DNA from: an uncultured Alistipes sp.
Lineage (GTDB): Bacteria; Bacteroidota; Bacteroidia; Bacteroidales; Rikenellaceae
Reading direction: 5' to 3'
Assembly (NCBI GenBank): GCA_910583985.1
Contig: CAJTYA010000004.1
Location: 93,083 to 157,082, forward strand
DNA: 64,000 nt
Shown here: in pieces, positions 1 through 7,936 of the stretch
Layout: each line of letters starts with the position of its first letter
How positions within the stretch are numbered: the first letter of the stretch is position 1
The notes under the pieces: generated by a model
Databases searched by the model: none
What the model was told of the DNA's origin: nothing
The model's input: the letters and a program-made list of their open reading frames with translations, nothing else
Program-made: the position numbers and the translations under genes

Positions 1-220
1 AAAGAGGCGGACACCTCCTGATTCGAACCGTTTTTCGTCCGCCGTCCTTTCCTCCGCCGCCACGGACCGTTCTTCCGCCGGACCGACACGGGCGGCCGAT
101 CCGCCCGCCTCCTCCGCAAAAAACGACACGGAACACCGTTTGCCGACACGAGGCGCCGTACCGACGAAAAACGACAAGTTCCACGCCTATCCCCGTACGA
201 CAAACCTCGCCGAAAACGCG

Positions 221-262
221 TAAAAAAATGTTCTGCGAGCCGTGCGCCGGCTCGCAGAACAT
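221..262 (-). terminator. Intrinsic terminator after the DUF3127 gene
   Basis: A perfect 14-bp inverted repeat (228-241 with 249-262) is followed on the minus strand by seven T residues. It sits about 50 bases past the DUF3127 stop codon and fits the end of the GNAT/cyclophilin/DUF3127 transcript. Bases 1-220 upstream of it hold nothing I recognise. Confidence 0.85.
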
Positions 263-313
263 TTCCTATACGAAGTAAAAGTCTTCCCCCTTGTGTTTCG
301 CGAAACGATCCGA

Positions 314-691
314 TCAGAACGGCAGATCGTCCACTTCGGCCGCACCGGACGAGGGCGCCGCGTCTTCGGGCGCGAAAGCGTCCAGCGGCGGCAGTCCGTC
401 CGAAGCCGGAGCCTGCGGCTGCGCGGCCTTGCGGGCGATGCGCCATGCCCGCACTTCGGTAAACCAGCGGCCGTTGTATTCCCGCGATTCGACATTGGCC
501 GACACGGAGACCGTCTCGCCCTTCTGCAGCGCACCGGCTTCCTGCGCCCGGTCGCCCCAAAAACTGACACACACCTTGCGGCTGAACTCACCGGGCTGTT
601 CGAACACCACTTCCTGTTTGACCCATTCGCCACGCGCGCTCGTGCCCTTGACGACGGGCAACACGCTCCATACGGTTCCTTCGAATTCCAT
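314..691 (-). CDS. DUF3127 family OB-fold-like protein with SSB-like acidic C-terminal tip
   Basis: A 125-residue protein that I recognise as the Bacteroidota DUF3127 family. Residues 1-85 are beta-rich (EFEGTVWSVLP at the start, EYNGRWFTEVRAWRI near 75), as expected of an OB-like fold. Residues 86-115 are a Pro/Ala-rich linker, and the chain ends in DDLPF, very like the acidic-hydrophobic tip of bacterial SSB. The start codon overlaps the stop of the upstream cyclophilin gene as TAATG, so the two are probably translationally coupled. The family has no firmly established function that I know of. A role in binding single-stranded DNA or SSB partners is inferred from the fold and tail only. Confidence 0.85.
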   Translation of the reverse strand: MEFEGTVWSVLPVVKGTSARGEWVKQEVVFEQPGEFSRKVCVSFWGDRAQEAGALQKGETVSVSANVESREYNGRWFTEVRAWRIARKAAQPQAPASDGLPPLDAFAPEDAAPSSGAAEVDDLPF

Positions 692-1134
692 TATGCTTCG
701 TCTTTAATGATTTCGACATTCAAAATAAGATCGCCCCGACGGATTTGGTCGATCACGTCCAATCCTTCGACGACGCGGCCGAAACAGGTATGCACGCCGT
801 CTAAATGGGCCGTATTGGTGCGGTTCATGCAGATGAAGAACTGCGATCCGCCGGTATCCTTGCCCGCATGGGCCATCGAGAGCACGCCCCGGTCGTGGAA
901 CTGCTTGCCGCCGGAGGTTTCGCACTTGATCTTGTAGCCCGGCCCTCCGGTTCCGGTGCCCAACGGGCATCCGCCCTGAATCACGAAATCGGGGATCACG
1001 CGATGGAACGTCAGCCCGTCGTAAAAGCCCGACTCGGCCAACTTGCAGAAATTGGCCACCGTTCCCGGCGTTTCGTTGTCGTAAAATTCGACTTTCATAT
1101 CCCCCTTCTCGGTATGTATGATTCCTCTTGTCAT
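691..1134 (-). CDS. Cyclophilin-type peptidyl-prolyl cis-trans isomerase
   Basis: This 147-residue single-domain cyclophilin lacks a signal peptide and so is probably cytoplasmic. It would catalyse cis-trans isomerisation of X-Pro bonds. Family hallmarks are clear: FHRVIPDFVIQGG around residues 43-55 (catalytic Arg and Phe), GSQFFICM around 96-103, and a C-terminal HLDGVHTCFGRV block. The length is short but normal for bacterial cytoplasmic cyclophilins. It lies 60 bases after the GNAT-like gene and overlaps the DUF3127 gene by one base (TAATG), so the three are likely co-transcribed from the promoter near 2460. Confidence 0.95.
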   Translation of the reverse strand: MTRGIIHTEKGDMKVEFYDNETPGTVANFCKLAESGFYDGLTFHRVIPDFVIQGGCPLGTGTGGPGYKIKCETSGGKQFHDRGVLSMAHAGKDTGGSQFFICMNRTNTAHLDGVHTCFGRVVEGLDVIDQIRRGDLILNVEIIKDEA

Positions 1135-1193
1135 CGTCGTTTCGTTTTAAGGTTTATGCGATAAAATTCGAAAAATCCGTTCGTCGGCGCCGC

Positions 1194-2435
1194 TCATTCT
1201 CCCTGTGCGGGAGCTACGGCGGCAGGAGCTTCCTTCTTGCGGCGTATGCCCATACGGGGAGCGCGCTTGAATTCCCGCGTGCGGTCGAAAATGTAGCGGT
1301 AGGTCGTATGTTTCTTGTGCTTCTTGGCGCAGACGTAGTTCTCGACCATGCGCATCATCACCGGGTTGAAGTCGCCGATCCACGCCAGTTCGAGGCTTTC
1401 GTACCGGTTCTTCATCTCGTGAGCCACGGCCTGCTCGAACGTGTAGATCATGCCCGACTCGATGCCCTTGCCGTGGAACTCCGGCGCGACGCCGAAGATG
1501 ATGGCGAAAATGCGCGTCGCTTTGCGGCTCACCTTGAGCCGCCACAGAAAGCGCAACTTCTGCCACAGGCCGAAGCGGCCCCGCAGCGGATGGATCACGC
1601 CGTTGAGGTCGGGCACCATGAGGTAGAACCCGATGGGCTCGTCGTCGTAATAGGCGAAATACATGAGCTTTTCGTCGATGATCGGCTTCATCTTGCGCAT
1701 CAGCGCGAAGGCGTGCTCGCGGTCGATGGGCTTGACGCCCGAAAAACCGGCCCACGCCTTGTTGTAGACGGTCAGAAAATCCTCGGCGTATTTGTAGATG
1801 TCTTTTTTCTTAAGGTGTTCGAATCGGTAGCGGGGCTCCTCCTTGAGCCTGCGGACCCGTTCGTAGACGTTGTCGGGAAACAGCCCTTCGGCCAGCTCCC
1901 GGACATAGGTGTGCTGGTCGAAATAGTTGCGGAAGCCGTAATTTTCGAACAGCCGGACGTAATATTCGAAATTGTAGGGGTTCGTATAGAGCGGCGTGAA
2001 CTCGAAGCCCTCGACCAGCAGCCCCCACCACTGGTCGCGGTCGCCGAAATTGATCGGCCCGTCCATCGCCTCCAACCCTCTGGCCGCGAGCCAGTCGCGG
2101 GCGGCGTCGAACAGCAGGTCGGCCACCCGCTGGTCGTCGATCGATTCGAAAAAGCCGCAGCCCCCCGTCGGCATGTACTCCGAAGCCGCGACCAGATCGC
2201 GGTTGTAGAACGCGGCGATGCGGCCTACGACCGTGCCGCGGCCGTCGCGGACGATCCAGCGGACGGCCTCGCCGTCGCGCAGCAGTTCGTTGGTACGGAC
2301 ATCGAAGCGGGACTCGATATCGCCGTCGAGCGGACAGATCCAGTGCGGTTCGTCGCGATAGAGCCGTTTGGGCAGATCGAGAAACTCGCGCGCCGCCCGG
2401 CGCGAAGCCACTTCTTCGAGCGTATATTCAGCCAT
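1194..2435 (-). CDS. GNAT-like N-acyltransferase (large, two-lobed)
   Basis: A 413-residue protein. The C-terminal third has a GNAT core: VAPEFHGKGI matches the acetyl-CoA pyrophosphate loop (Q/RxxGxG/A type), and a WIGDFNPVMMRMVEN segment is typical of the following helix in this family. The N-terminal lobe is conserved in Bacteroidota homologues but I cannot assign it; the substrate is unknown. The frame is open further upstream to 2456, but that ATG lies inside the -7 box at 2456-2463. I therefore chose the ATG at 2435 (protein starts MAEYTLEEVA), which leaves 20 bases between box and start, like its neighbours. It is divergent from the receiver/ATP-grasp gene and probably heads an operon with the cyclophilin and DUF3127 genes. 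Confidence 0.75.
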   Translation of the reverse strand: MAEYTLEEVASRRAAREFLDLPKRLYRDEPHWICPLDGDIESRFDVRTNELLRDGEAVRWIVRDGRGTVVGRIAAFYNRDLVAASEYMPTGGCGFFESIDDQRVADLLFDAARDWLAARGLEAMDGPINFGDRDQWWGLLVEGFEFTPLYTNPYNFEYYVRLFENYGFRNYFDQHTYVRELAEGLFPDNVYERVRRLKEEPRYRFEHLKKKDIYKYAEDFLTVYNKAWAGFSGVKPIDREHAFALMRKMKPIIDEKLMYFAYYDDEPIGFYLMVPDLNGVIHPLRGRFGLWQKLRFLWRLKVSRKATRIFAIIFGVAPEFHGKGIESGMIYTFEQAVAHEMKNRYESLELAWIGDFNPVMMRMVENYVCAKKHKKHTTYRYIFDRTREFKRAPRMGIRRKKEAPAAVAPAQGE

Positions 2436-2455
2436 AAGGTTTCCCATAGTTTCCA

Positions 2456-2463
2456 CAAAGGTA
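2456..2463 (-). promoter_or_regulatory. Bacteroidota -7 box (TACCTTTG) for the GNAT operon
   Basis: The minus strand reads TACCTTTG, an exact match to TAnnTTTG, 20 bases before the chosen GNAT start. It decides that start. Confidence 0.7.
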
Positions 2464-2485
2464 AGAAAACTCCCGGAAATTTATA

Positions 2486-2493
2486 TACATTTG
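2486..2493 (+). promoter_or_regulatory. -7 box (TACATTTG) for the receiver/ATP-grasp gene
   Basis: TACATTTG ends 24 bases before the ATG at 2518. Back-to-back with the GNAT promoter, it leaves only about 20 bases between the two -7 boxes, so the two promoters may influence each other. Confidence 0.75.
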
Positions 2494-2517
2494 CCCGTAT
2501 CCCAAAATCACCGGCCC

Positions 2518-5496
2518 ATGACCTCCGAGGTTTCCTCCGCCAACGCCCCCGTCGTTTCGATCGACTACGGCAACCTGATGCAGAAACGCATCCGTCGAGT
2601 GCTGCTCATCTGCAGCAGTTACGACGCCTTCGCCCTCGAAGAGGACGGACGCATCAACGTACAGATCAACAACGAATACATCAACCTGAACCTGAGCAAC
2701 CCGCCCTCGTTCAAACGCGTCAGCTCGTCGGACGAAGCGCTGGAGCTGCTGCGCGAAAACGACTCGTTCGATCTGGCCATCAGCATGTTCAACGTCGGCG
2801 ACGTCGACATTTTCCACCTCTCCAAGATGGTCAAGGAGATCCGGCCCGACATCCCCGTCGTGCTGCTGGCCAACTTCTCGAAAGACATCAACAAGCGCAT
2901 CGAGCAGGGCGACGCCTCGGCCATCGACTACATCTTCTACTGGCACGGCAATGCCGACCTGATCCTGACCATCATCAAGCTCATCGAGGACCGCATGAAC
3001 GCCGACAACGACATTCTGGGCGTGGGCGTGCAGTGCATCCTGCTCGTCGAGGACTCGATCAAATACTATTCGACCTACCTGCCGGCCATCTACAAATTAG
3101 TGCTGCAACAGAACAGCGAATTTCTCAAGGAGGCGCTCAACGAGCAGCAGCAGATGCTCCGCAAGCGCGCCCGCCCCAAAATTCTGCTGGCCACCAACTA
3201 CACCGAAGCGGTGGAGCTGTACGAAAAGTACAAGAAGAACCTGCTGGGCGTCATCTCCGACGTGGGATTCGTCCTGCACAAGGGCGACCCTTCGGCGAGC
3301 GAAAAGCTCGACGCGGGCATCGACCTGTGCCGGCTCATCAAGGCCGACAACCCGCAGATGCCGTTTCTCATGCAGTCCTCGCAGGAGAGCATGCGGGCCA
3401 CGGCCGAGGAGTTGGGCGTGGGCTTCATCGCCAAATATTCCAAAACGCTGCTGCTCGAACTGAGCGACTACATCGGCGAGGAGTTCACCTTCGGCGACTT
3501 CGTCTTCAAGGACCTGACCACCGGAGAGGTCATCGGACGGGCCAAGGACCTGCGCGACATGCAACATCTGGTCATGGAGATTCCCGAAGAGGTGCTGCTC
3601 TACCACGCCTCGCGCAACAGGCTTTCGAAATGGATGTACTCGCGCGGGCTCTTCTCGCTGGGCGCCGCCATGCGGGCCGCCCGCAAGAGCCATTTCAACT
3701 CGACGGACGAAATGCGCGCCTTCATCGCCGGGGCCATCCGCGAATACCGCATCCTGCAAGGTCACGGCGTCGTGGCCCGCTTCGACCCGGCCACCTACAA
3801 CCGCTACATCTGGTTCGCCCGCATGGGCAACGGATCGCTCGGCGGCAAGGGCCGCGGCCTCGCCTTCATGAACAGCATGTTGCAGAAATACCGCCTCTAC
3901 AACAAATACGAGGGCATCAAGGTCACGCTGCCGCGCACGGTCGTCGTCGCCACCGACTACTTCGACGAGTTCATCCGCGACAACGGGCTGCAATACGTCA
4001 TCAACGCCGACATCGCCGACGAGGAAATCCTCTCGGAATTCGTCAGTTCGCGCCTGCCCGAAGCGCTGGTCGAGGAGCTGAGGGTCTACATCCGCCACGC
4101 GACCAAACCGCTGGCCATCCGGTCGAGTTCCAAACTCGAAGACTCCCACTACCAGCCCTTCGCCGGCATCTACTCGACCTACATGATTCCGCTAACCGAC
4201 AACGAGGACCAAACGCTGCGCCTGCTGGGCAAGGCGATCAAGAGCGTCTACGCCTCGGTCTACTTCGCCTCGTCGCGGGCCTATATCCAAGCCTCGGACA
4301 ACCTGCTGGGCGAGGAGAAAATGGGCATCGTCATTCAGGAGGTGTGCGGTTCGGAAGACAACGGCTATTTTTTCCCGACCCTCTCCGGCGTAGCCCGCTC
4401 GCTGAACTTCTACCCCATCGGCGACGAAAAGCCGCAGGACGGCATCGTCAATCTGGCCTTCGGGCTGGGCAAGCTCGTCGTCGAGGGCGGACTCACGCTG
4501 CGCTTCTCGCCCCGCTACCCGAAAAACATCCTGCAACTCTCGACGACGGAACTGGCCCTGCGGGACACGCAGCGCGAAATGTACGCGCTGAACCTCAAGC
4601 CCGAAGAGTTCAAGACGTCGATCGACGACGCGGTGAACCTCACCCGCTTCGAGATCAACAAGGCCAAGCATTTCCGCAACATGCGCTACGTAGCCTCGAC
4701 GTGGGACATGCAGAACCAGCGCATCACCGACAGCACGTTCGAGGACGGCCGCAAGATCATCACCTTTTCGCAGATTCTCAAATACGACACGATTCCGCTG
4801 GCCGAAATCGTGTGCGATCTGCTCCGCATCGGTCAGGAGGAGATGCGCTGTCCGGTCGAACTCGAATTTGCCGTGGACATGGACGTACCCTACGGAGCCG
4901 ACCGCACGTTCAGCTTCCTGCAAATCCGCCCCATCGTCGACTCGCAGGACAACCGTTCGCTCGACTGGGAAGAGGTCCCGACGGACGACGCGCTCATCTA
5001 CGCCGAAAACGCGCTGGGACTCGGCGCCACCGAGGGGGTCTGCGATGTCGTCTACATCCGCAACGAGGCCTTCGACACGGCGCATACGCAGGCGATTGCC
5101 GCGGAGATCAATACGCTGAACAACAAGATGCGGGCCGAGAAACGCCCCTACGTGCTGGTCGGCCCCGGACGCTGGGGGTCGAGCGACCCGTGGCTCGGCA
5201 TCCCCGTCAAGTGGCCCTCCATTTCCGAGGCGAAAGTCATCGTCGAATGCGGACTCGAAAATTTCAGGGTCGAACCGAGCCAAGGCACCCACTTCTTCCA
5301 GAACCTCACCTCGTTCGGCGTAGGCTACCTGACGATCAATCCGTTCATGGGCGACGGTCGTTTCGACGCCGCCCGGCTCGACGGCATGGAAGCGCTGTAC
5401 GAAAGCCCGTTCGTCCGCCACGTCCGCTTCCCCGCCCCGCTGTACATCTACATCGACGGGCGCAAGAACAAAGGCATCGTCCGCGAAAACGGATAG
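2518..5496 (+). CDS. PEP-synthase-like ATP-grasp protein with N-terminal receiver domains
   Basis: A 992-residue protein. Residues about 25-160 form a receiver-like domain that lacks the phospho-acceptor Asp (the DLAISMF stretch at 85-91). Residues about 172-320 form a second receiver with all expected residues: E178/D179 in ILLVEDS, D248 in VISDVGF, S286 or S287, and K306 in FIAKYSK. Residues about 430-830 resemble the ATP-binding half of PEP synthase/PPDK (GGKGRGLAFMN, LAIRSSSKLEDS, FLQIRPI). The TSHAAI-type phosphohistidine domain and the PEP-binding barrel of true PEP synthase are absent; the C-terminus instead holds a conserved GPGRWGSSDPWLG block. It is thus probably not a complete PEP synthase; a regulated nucleotidyl or phosphotransferase is possible. 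The frame extends to 2368, but the promoter at 2486 makes 2518 the likely start. Confidence 0.85.
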   Translation: MTSEVSSANAPVVSIDYGNLMQKRIRRVLLICSSYDAFALEEDGRINVQINNEYINLNLSNPPSFKRVSSSDEALELLRENDSFDLAISMFNVGDVDIFHLSKMVKEIRPDIPVVLLANFSKDINKRIEQGDASAIDYIFYWHGNADLILTIIKLIEDRMNADNDILGVGVQCILLVEDSIKYYSTYLPAIYKLVLQQNSEFLKEALNEQQQMLRKRARPKILLATNYTEAVELYEKYKKNLLGVISDVGFVLHKGDPSASEKLDAGIDLCRLIKADNPQMPFLMQSSQESMRATAEELGVGFIAKYSKTLLLELSDYIGEEFTFGDFVFKDLTTGEVIGRAKDLRDMQHLVMEIPEEVLLYHASRNRLSKWMYSRGLFSLGAAMRAARKSHFNSTDEMRAFIAGAIREYRILQGHGVVARFDPATYNRYIWFARMGNGSLGGKGRGLAFMNSMLQKYRLYNKYEGIKVTLPRTVVVATDYFDEFIRDNGLQYVINADIADEEILSEFVSSRLPEALVEELRVYIRHATKPLAIRSSSKLEDSHYQPFAGIYSTYMIPLTDNEDQTLRLLGKAIKSVYASVYFASSRAYIQASDNLLGEEKMGIVIQEVCGSEDNGYFFPTLSGVARSLNFYPIGDEKPQDGIVNLAFGLGKLVVEGGLTLRFSPRYPKNILQLSTTELALRDTQREMYALNLKPEEFKTSIDDAVNLTRFEINKAKHFRNMRYVASTWDMQNQRITDSTFEDGRKIITFSQILKYDTIPLAEIVCDLLRIGQEEMRCPVELEFAVDMDVPYGADRTFSFLQIRPIVDSQDNRSLDWEEVPTDDALIYAENALGLGATEGVCDVVYIRNEAFDTAHTQAIAAEINTLNNKMRAEKRPYVLVGPGRWGSSDPWLGIPVKWPSISEAKVIVECGLENFRVEPSQGTHFFQNLTSFGVGYLTINPFMGDGRFDAARLDGMEALYESPFVRHVRFPAPLYIYIDGRKNKGIVRENG

Positions 5497-5991
5497 GCCG
5501 GTCCTGCCTCGGAGAGCCGCCCTCGCGGACATTCCTCCGATTTCTCCGGTCCGGGCAACGGCATCGTTCCCCGGACCGTTGCCTACCCGGCGCGGCCCGC
5601 TGTTTCCCGCTTCTCCCTCGCGGCGCTCCGACGGACATTCCGGCTCGGCAGCGTCCGAGCGACCGCCCCGCTCCCGACGAACGGACCTTTTCCGTACAGC
5701 ATGCCAGCCATTTGATTTTCCGGATATTTCGGCGTACATTCGTTCGAAGAGAGTTTTCCGGTACCGCAGCGCGCCTTCCGAAAGACGACGAGCGACTTCC
5801 GCAGACTGTGAAACAAGACCGCTCCAAGGAACAGGTCCCGTGGGCGTGCACTCCCGACATAGCCTCCGAACCGTTCCCGGAACCGCTCCGCCGGTTTTAC
5901 CCGAACCGGGCGGCCGTCGGATCACGGCCGACGATTCGGAATCTGTCGAATTTGCGACATTCGAGCGTGCCGTAAGAAAAATAAATGCCCA
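5497..5991. other. Gene-free interval
   Basis: No credible gene. A GC-rich inverted repeat (5548-5555 with 5569-5577) about 50 bases past the stop may end the upstream transcript, but it has no T-tract. The last 100 bases become AT-rich, like the gene that follows. No TAnnTTTG box is visible before 5992. Confidence 0.6.
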
Positions 5992-6528
5992 ATGAAAAAA
6001 ATCATTTTAGCAAGTGTTTTGTTTCTGTTTTGTGCCGAAATCAGTCATGCACAAATCGAGTTTTTGAGCACGTTTCGTTATATGCCTAAAGTTATTCACA
6101 CCAGAGACAGTGAAAAGTATATTCCGGCAGGATACGAAATAGGCATACCTTGGATCTATCATGGAGTATGTGCAATATCTTGGAAGGATGATTTTTGGAC
6201 TTTCCTCTCTGGAGGTCAGCGTTATGGTGCGATTGCCATACCGGCTCCAATGCGTCCGTATGACGGGGAAACGAAAACACTCCGCATAACGGACAATTCT
6301 AAAACGACATATCGCAGCATTTCTTACGATTCTCTCGAACGATACATTCCTGAAGATGTTCTTCGTAGGGATCTATGGAAAAATGTCACTCCATTCTCGA
6401 AAAAGAAAAGGAATCGTGAAAATATGATAATCACGAACGACAGTCTGACGATCTATCTGATTAATATTCCGCCGAAACACCTCGAAGCGGTCCGAAAGAT
6501 CGTAACGACTCCGATCGACGATGATTAA
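5992..6528 (+). CDS. Secreted protein of unknown function, AT-rich
   Basis: A 178-residue protein with a clear signal peptide (MKKIILASVLFLFCAEISHA, cleavage before Q21). I do not recognise the mature domain, which is rich in Tyr, Ile, Asp and Lys and shows no catalytic motif. It is visibly AT-rich (37-42% GC in the lines I counted) against about 60% in flanking genes, with codons such as AAA, ATT and TTT favoured. This suggests recent acquisition. It stands alone, in the same direction as the lipoprotein gene at 6821. Exported location is well supported; function is not. Confidence 0.75.
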   Translation: MKKIILASVLFLFCAEISHAQIEFLSTFRYMPKVIHTRDSEKYIPAGYEIGIPWIYHGVCAISWKDDFWTFLSGGQRYGAIAIPAPMRPYDGETKTLRITDNSKTTYRSISYDSLERYIPEDVLRRDLWKNVTPFSKKKRNRENMIITNDSLTIYLINIPPKHLEAVRKIVTTPIDDD

Positions 6529-6585
6529 TACATAATCATTCTGAATTCCAACAGATTAAAACATCCTTATTTCGAAAAGGAGACA

Positions 6586-6759
6586 ATGAAACAATTCCGT
6601 AAGGCGGTTCTGCTCTTTTATTTTTCGGTCTGTTTTATGTGTCGTCACCGCTGTTCCGCTCCCCCAATCATGCCGACGAGGATTCTTCCGAACGGCAAGC
6701 GGGCCTGTCGCGACCGACGCATCGGAACCAGCGGCAGATTGTCGTCGTCCGCAGCCTGA
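6586..6759 (+). CDS. Possible 57-residue exported peptide or lipoprotein remnant
   Basis: A short frame preceded by AAAAGGAGACA, a rare good Shine-Dalgarno match here. It begins MKQFRKAVLLFYFSVCFMC, which reads as a lipoprotein signal with C19 as the lipidation site. After that the sequence turns Arg/Pro-rich and looks like noise, so I suspect a frameshifted remnant of a lipoprotein rather than an intact gene. No terminator follows before the promoter at 6788. Confidence 0.3.
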   Translation: MKQFRKAVLLFYFSVCFMCRHRCSAPPIMPTRILPNGKRACRDRRIGTSGRLSSSAA

Positions 6760-6787
6760 TTTCTGCCGTTCCGAACATAAAATCGTT

Positions 6788-6795
6788 ATCTTTGT
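6788..6795 (+). promoter_or_regulatory. -7 box (TATCTTTG) for the lipocalin-like gene
   Basis: TATCTTTG ends 25 bases before the ATG at 6821. Confidence 0.75.
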
Positions 6796-6820
6796 CGGAA
6801 ACCTAATAAAACCGAACAAA

Positions 6821-7174
6821 ATGAAACCGAAATCAATCTGCAAAGGCATCTGCGGACTCTTCGCATCGCTCGCCTTCGTCGCCTGCAACGAAGCGGACAT
6901 CGAAGGAGCATGGATCGAACCGATACCGGGCATGGAAAACACGATGCAAGGCATCGACCTGAAAAAAGGAGGCGAAGCCTCTTCGATCAACATGGCCACG
7001 CTGCAATACGAAACGTGGACGAAAGACGGCGACCTGTTGATTCTTTCGGGCCGAAGCATCGGCAACGGGACGACGATTCCGTTCACCGACACGCTCGTCA
7101 TCGAAAAACTCACCGACGACGAACTCTCCCTGAAACGGGGCGAACTGGTTATCCGTTATAAAAAGCAGGAATAA
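6821..7174 (+). CDS. Lipocalin-like lipoprotein
   Basis: A 117-residue lipoprotein: signal region 1-21 ends in LAFVA with lipid-anchor C22. The mature part starts with IEGAWIEPIPG and continues as alternating short strands ending in LKRGELVIRYKKQE, the pattern of the small lipocalin-like domains common in Bacteroides and Alistipes. It is presumably anchored to an envelope membrane. Ligand and role are unknown. It is a single-gene transcript with its own -7 box and a strong terminator at 7254. Confidence 0.8.
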   Translation: MKPKSICKGICGLFASLAFVACNEADIEGAWIEPIPGMENTMQGIDLKKGGEASSINMATLQYETWTKDGDLLILSGRSIGNGTTIPFTDTLVIEKLTDDELSLKRGELVIRYKKQE

Positions 7175-7253
7175 ACGCCTTATAAAGCCCCGACCGTCGT
7201 TCCTCGCACGACAAAAGCCGGACGAGGCCGGTCGCACCCCTTTCGGATTCTTC

Positions 7254-7279
7254 GGACGGCTATACAGCCGTCCTTTTTT
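7254..7279 (+). terminator. Intrinsic terminator of the lipocalin-like gene
   Basis: GGACGGC and GCCGTCC flank a six-base loop and are followed by six T residues, 80 bases after the stop codon. Confidence 0.9.
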
Positions 7280-7865
7280 CGCCCCGTGTCCTCCATCGCC
7301 CTCCCAACCACCGCCGACACGCGCCGGAACTTATAGCGCACGACCGGCAAACACGCATCGGGCCGGAAGAACATCCGAGCGAGCATTCTCGGCCACGGAC
7401 CTGTTCCGCACGGCAACAGTCGACCCGACGCGAGGTAGCAAAAGCGATCGCCACGACGAAAAGCATTACGGCCGCTGCAACGAACCGCTCCCGGCATGCG
7501 TCAAAACGGCCGTCGGTCACACGCTCCGAAAAACGTCACCCCTCCTCGACCGCTCCGATCCCGTCCGACCAATTCGATCCGACGGGAAGACACCGACCCT
7601 CCGGGATCACGGAGCCATGCCGCCGTCCGACCGGCGAGGACGGCCGGACGGAATATGCGTCGGCAAGGAGGCAATGCCCGAATACGGCACGCGATCCGTT
7701 CCTTCTGCGGCCATAGTTCGGGAACGGAAACGAAGCGCCATACCGCACCCAAAGCATTGCCCCGGAACGGGAATCGCCTTTCCCGCGAAGCGGCTCCGAA
7801 GGCGGACGAGCGCCGACGAAAGGACCGGACGAGCCCGCACCTCCTCTGGACGGGCGGTCCGCACG
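7280..7865. other. Gene-free interval
   Basis: GC-rich sequence between the converging lipocalin-like gene and RNase Y. Open frames here are Arg/Pro-rich noise; I see no RNA structure or repeat. Confidence 0.6.
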
Positions 7866-7900
7866 AAAAACGGGGAGGATGCGCTCGGCATCCTCCCCGT
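7866..7900 (-). terminator. Intrinsic terminator of rny
   Basis: A 13-bp stem (ACGGGGAGGATGC and its complement) with a five-base loop is followed by five T residues on the minus strand, about 35 bases past the rny stop codon. Confidence 0.9.
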
Positions 7901-7936
7901 CTGTTCCGACCGTTCCGGCGCCTGCCGGAAACGGGA

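Noticed and set aside
5548..5577. GC-rich inverted repeat as a terminator
   Set aside because: No T-tract on either strand; kept only as a note in the interval entry.
1128..5975. Very long plus-strand open frame
   Set aside because: It is antisense to the GNAT gene and out of frame with the receiver/ATP-grasp gene. Its composition (Arg/His/Pro-rich) is the usual shadow of GC-rich coding sequence.
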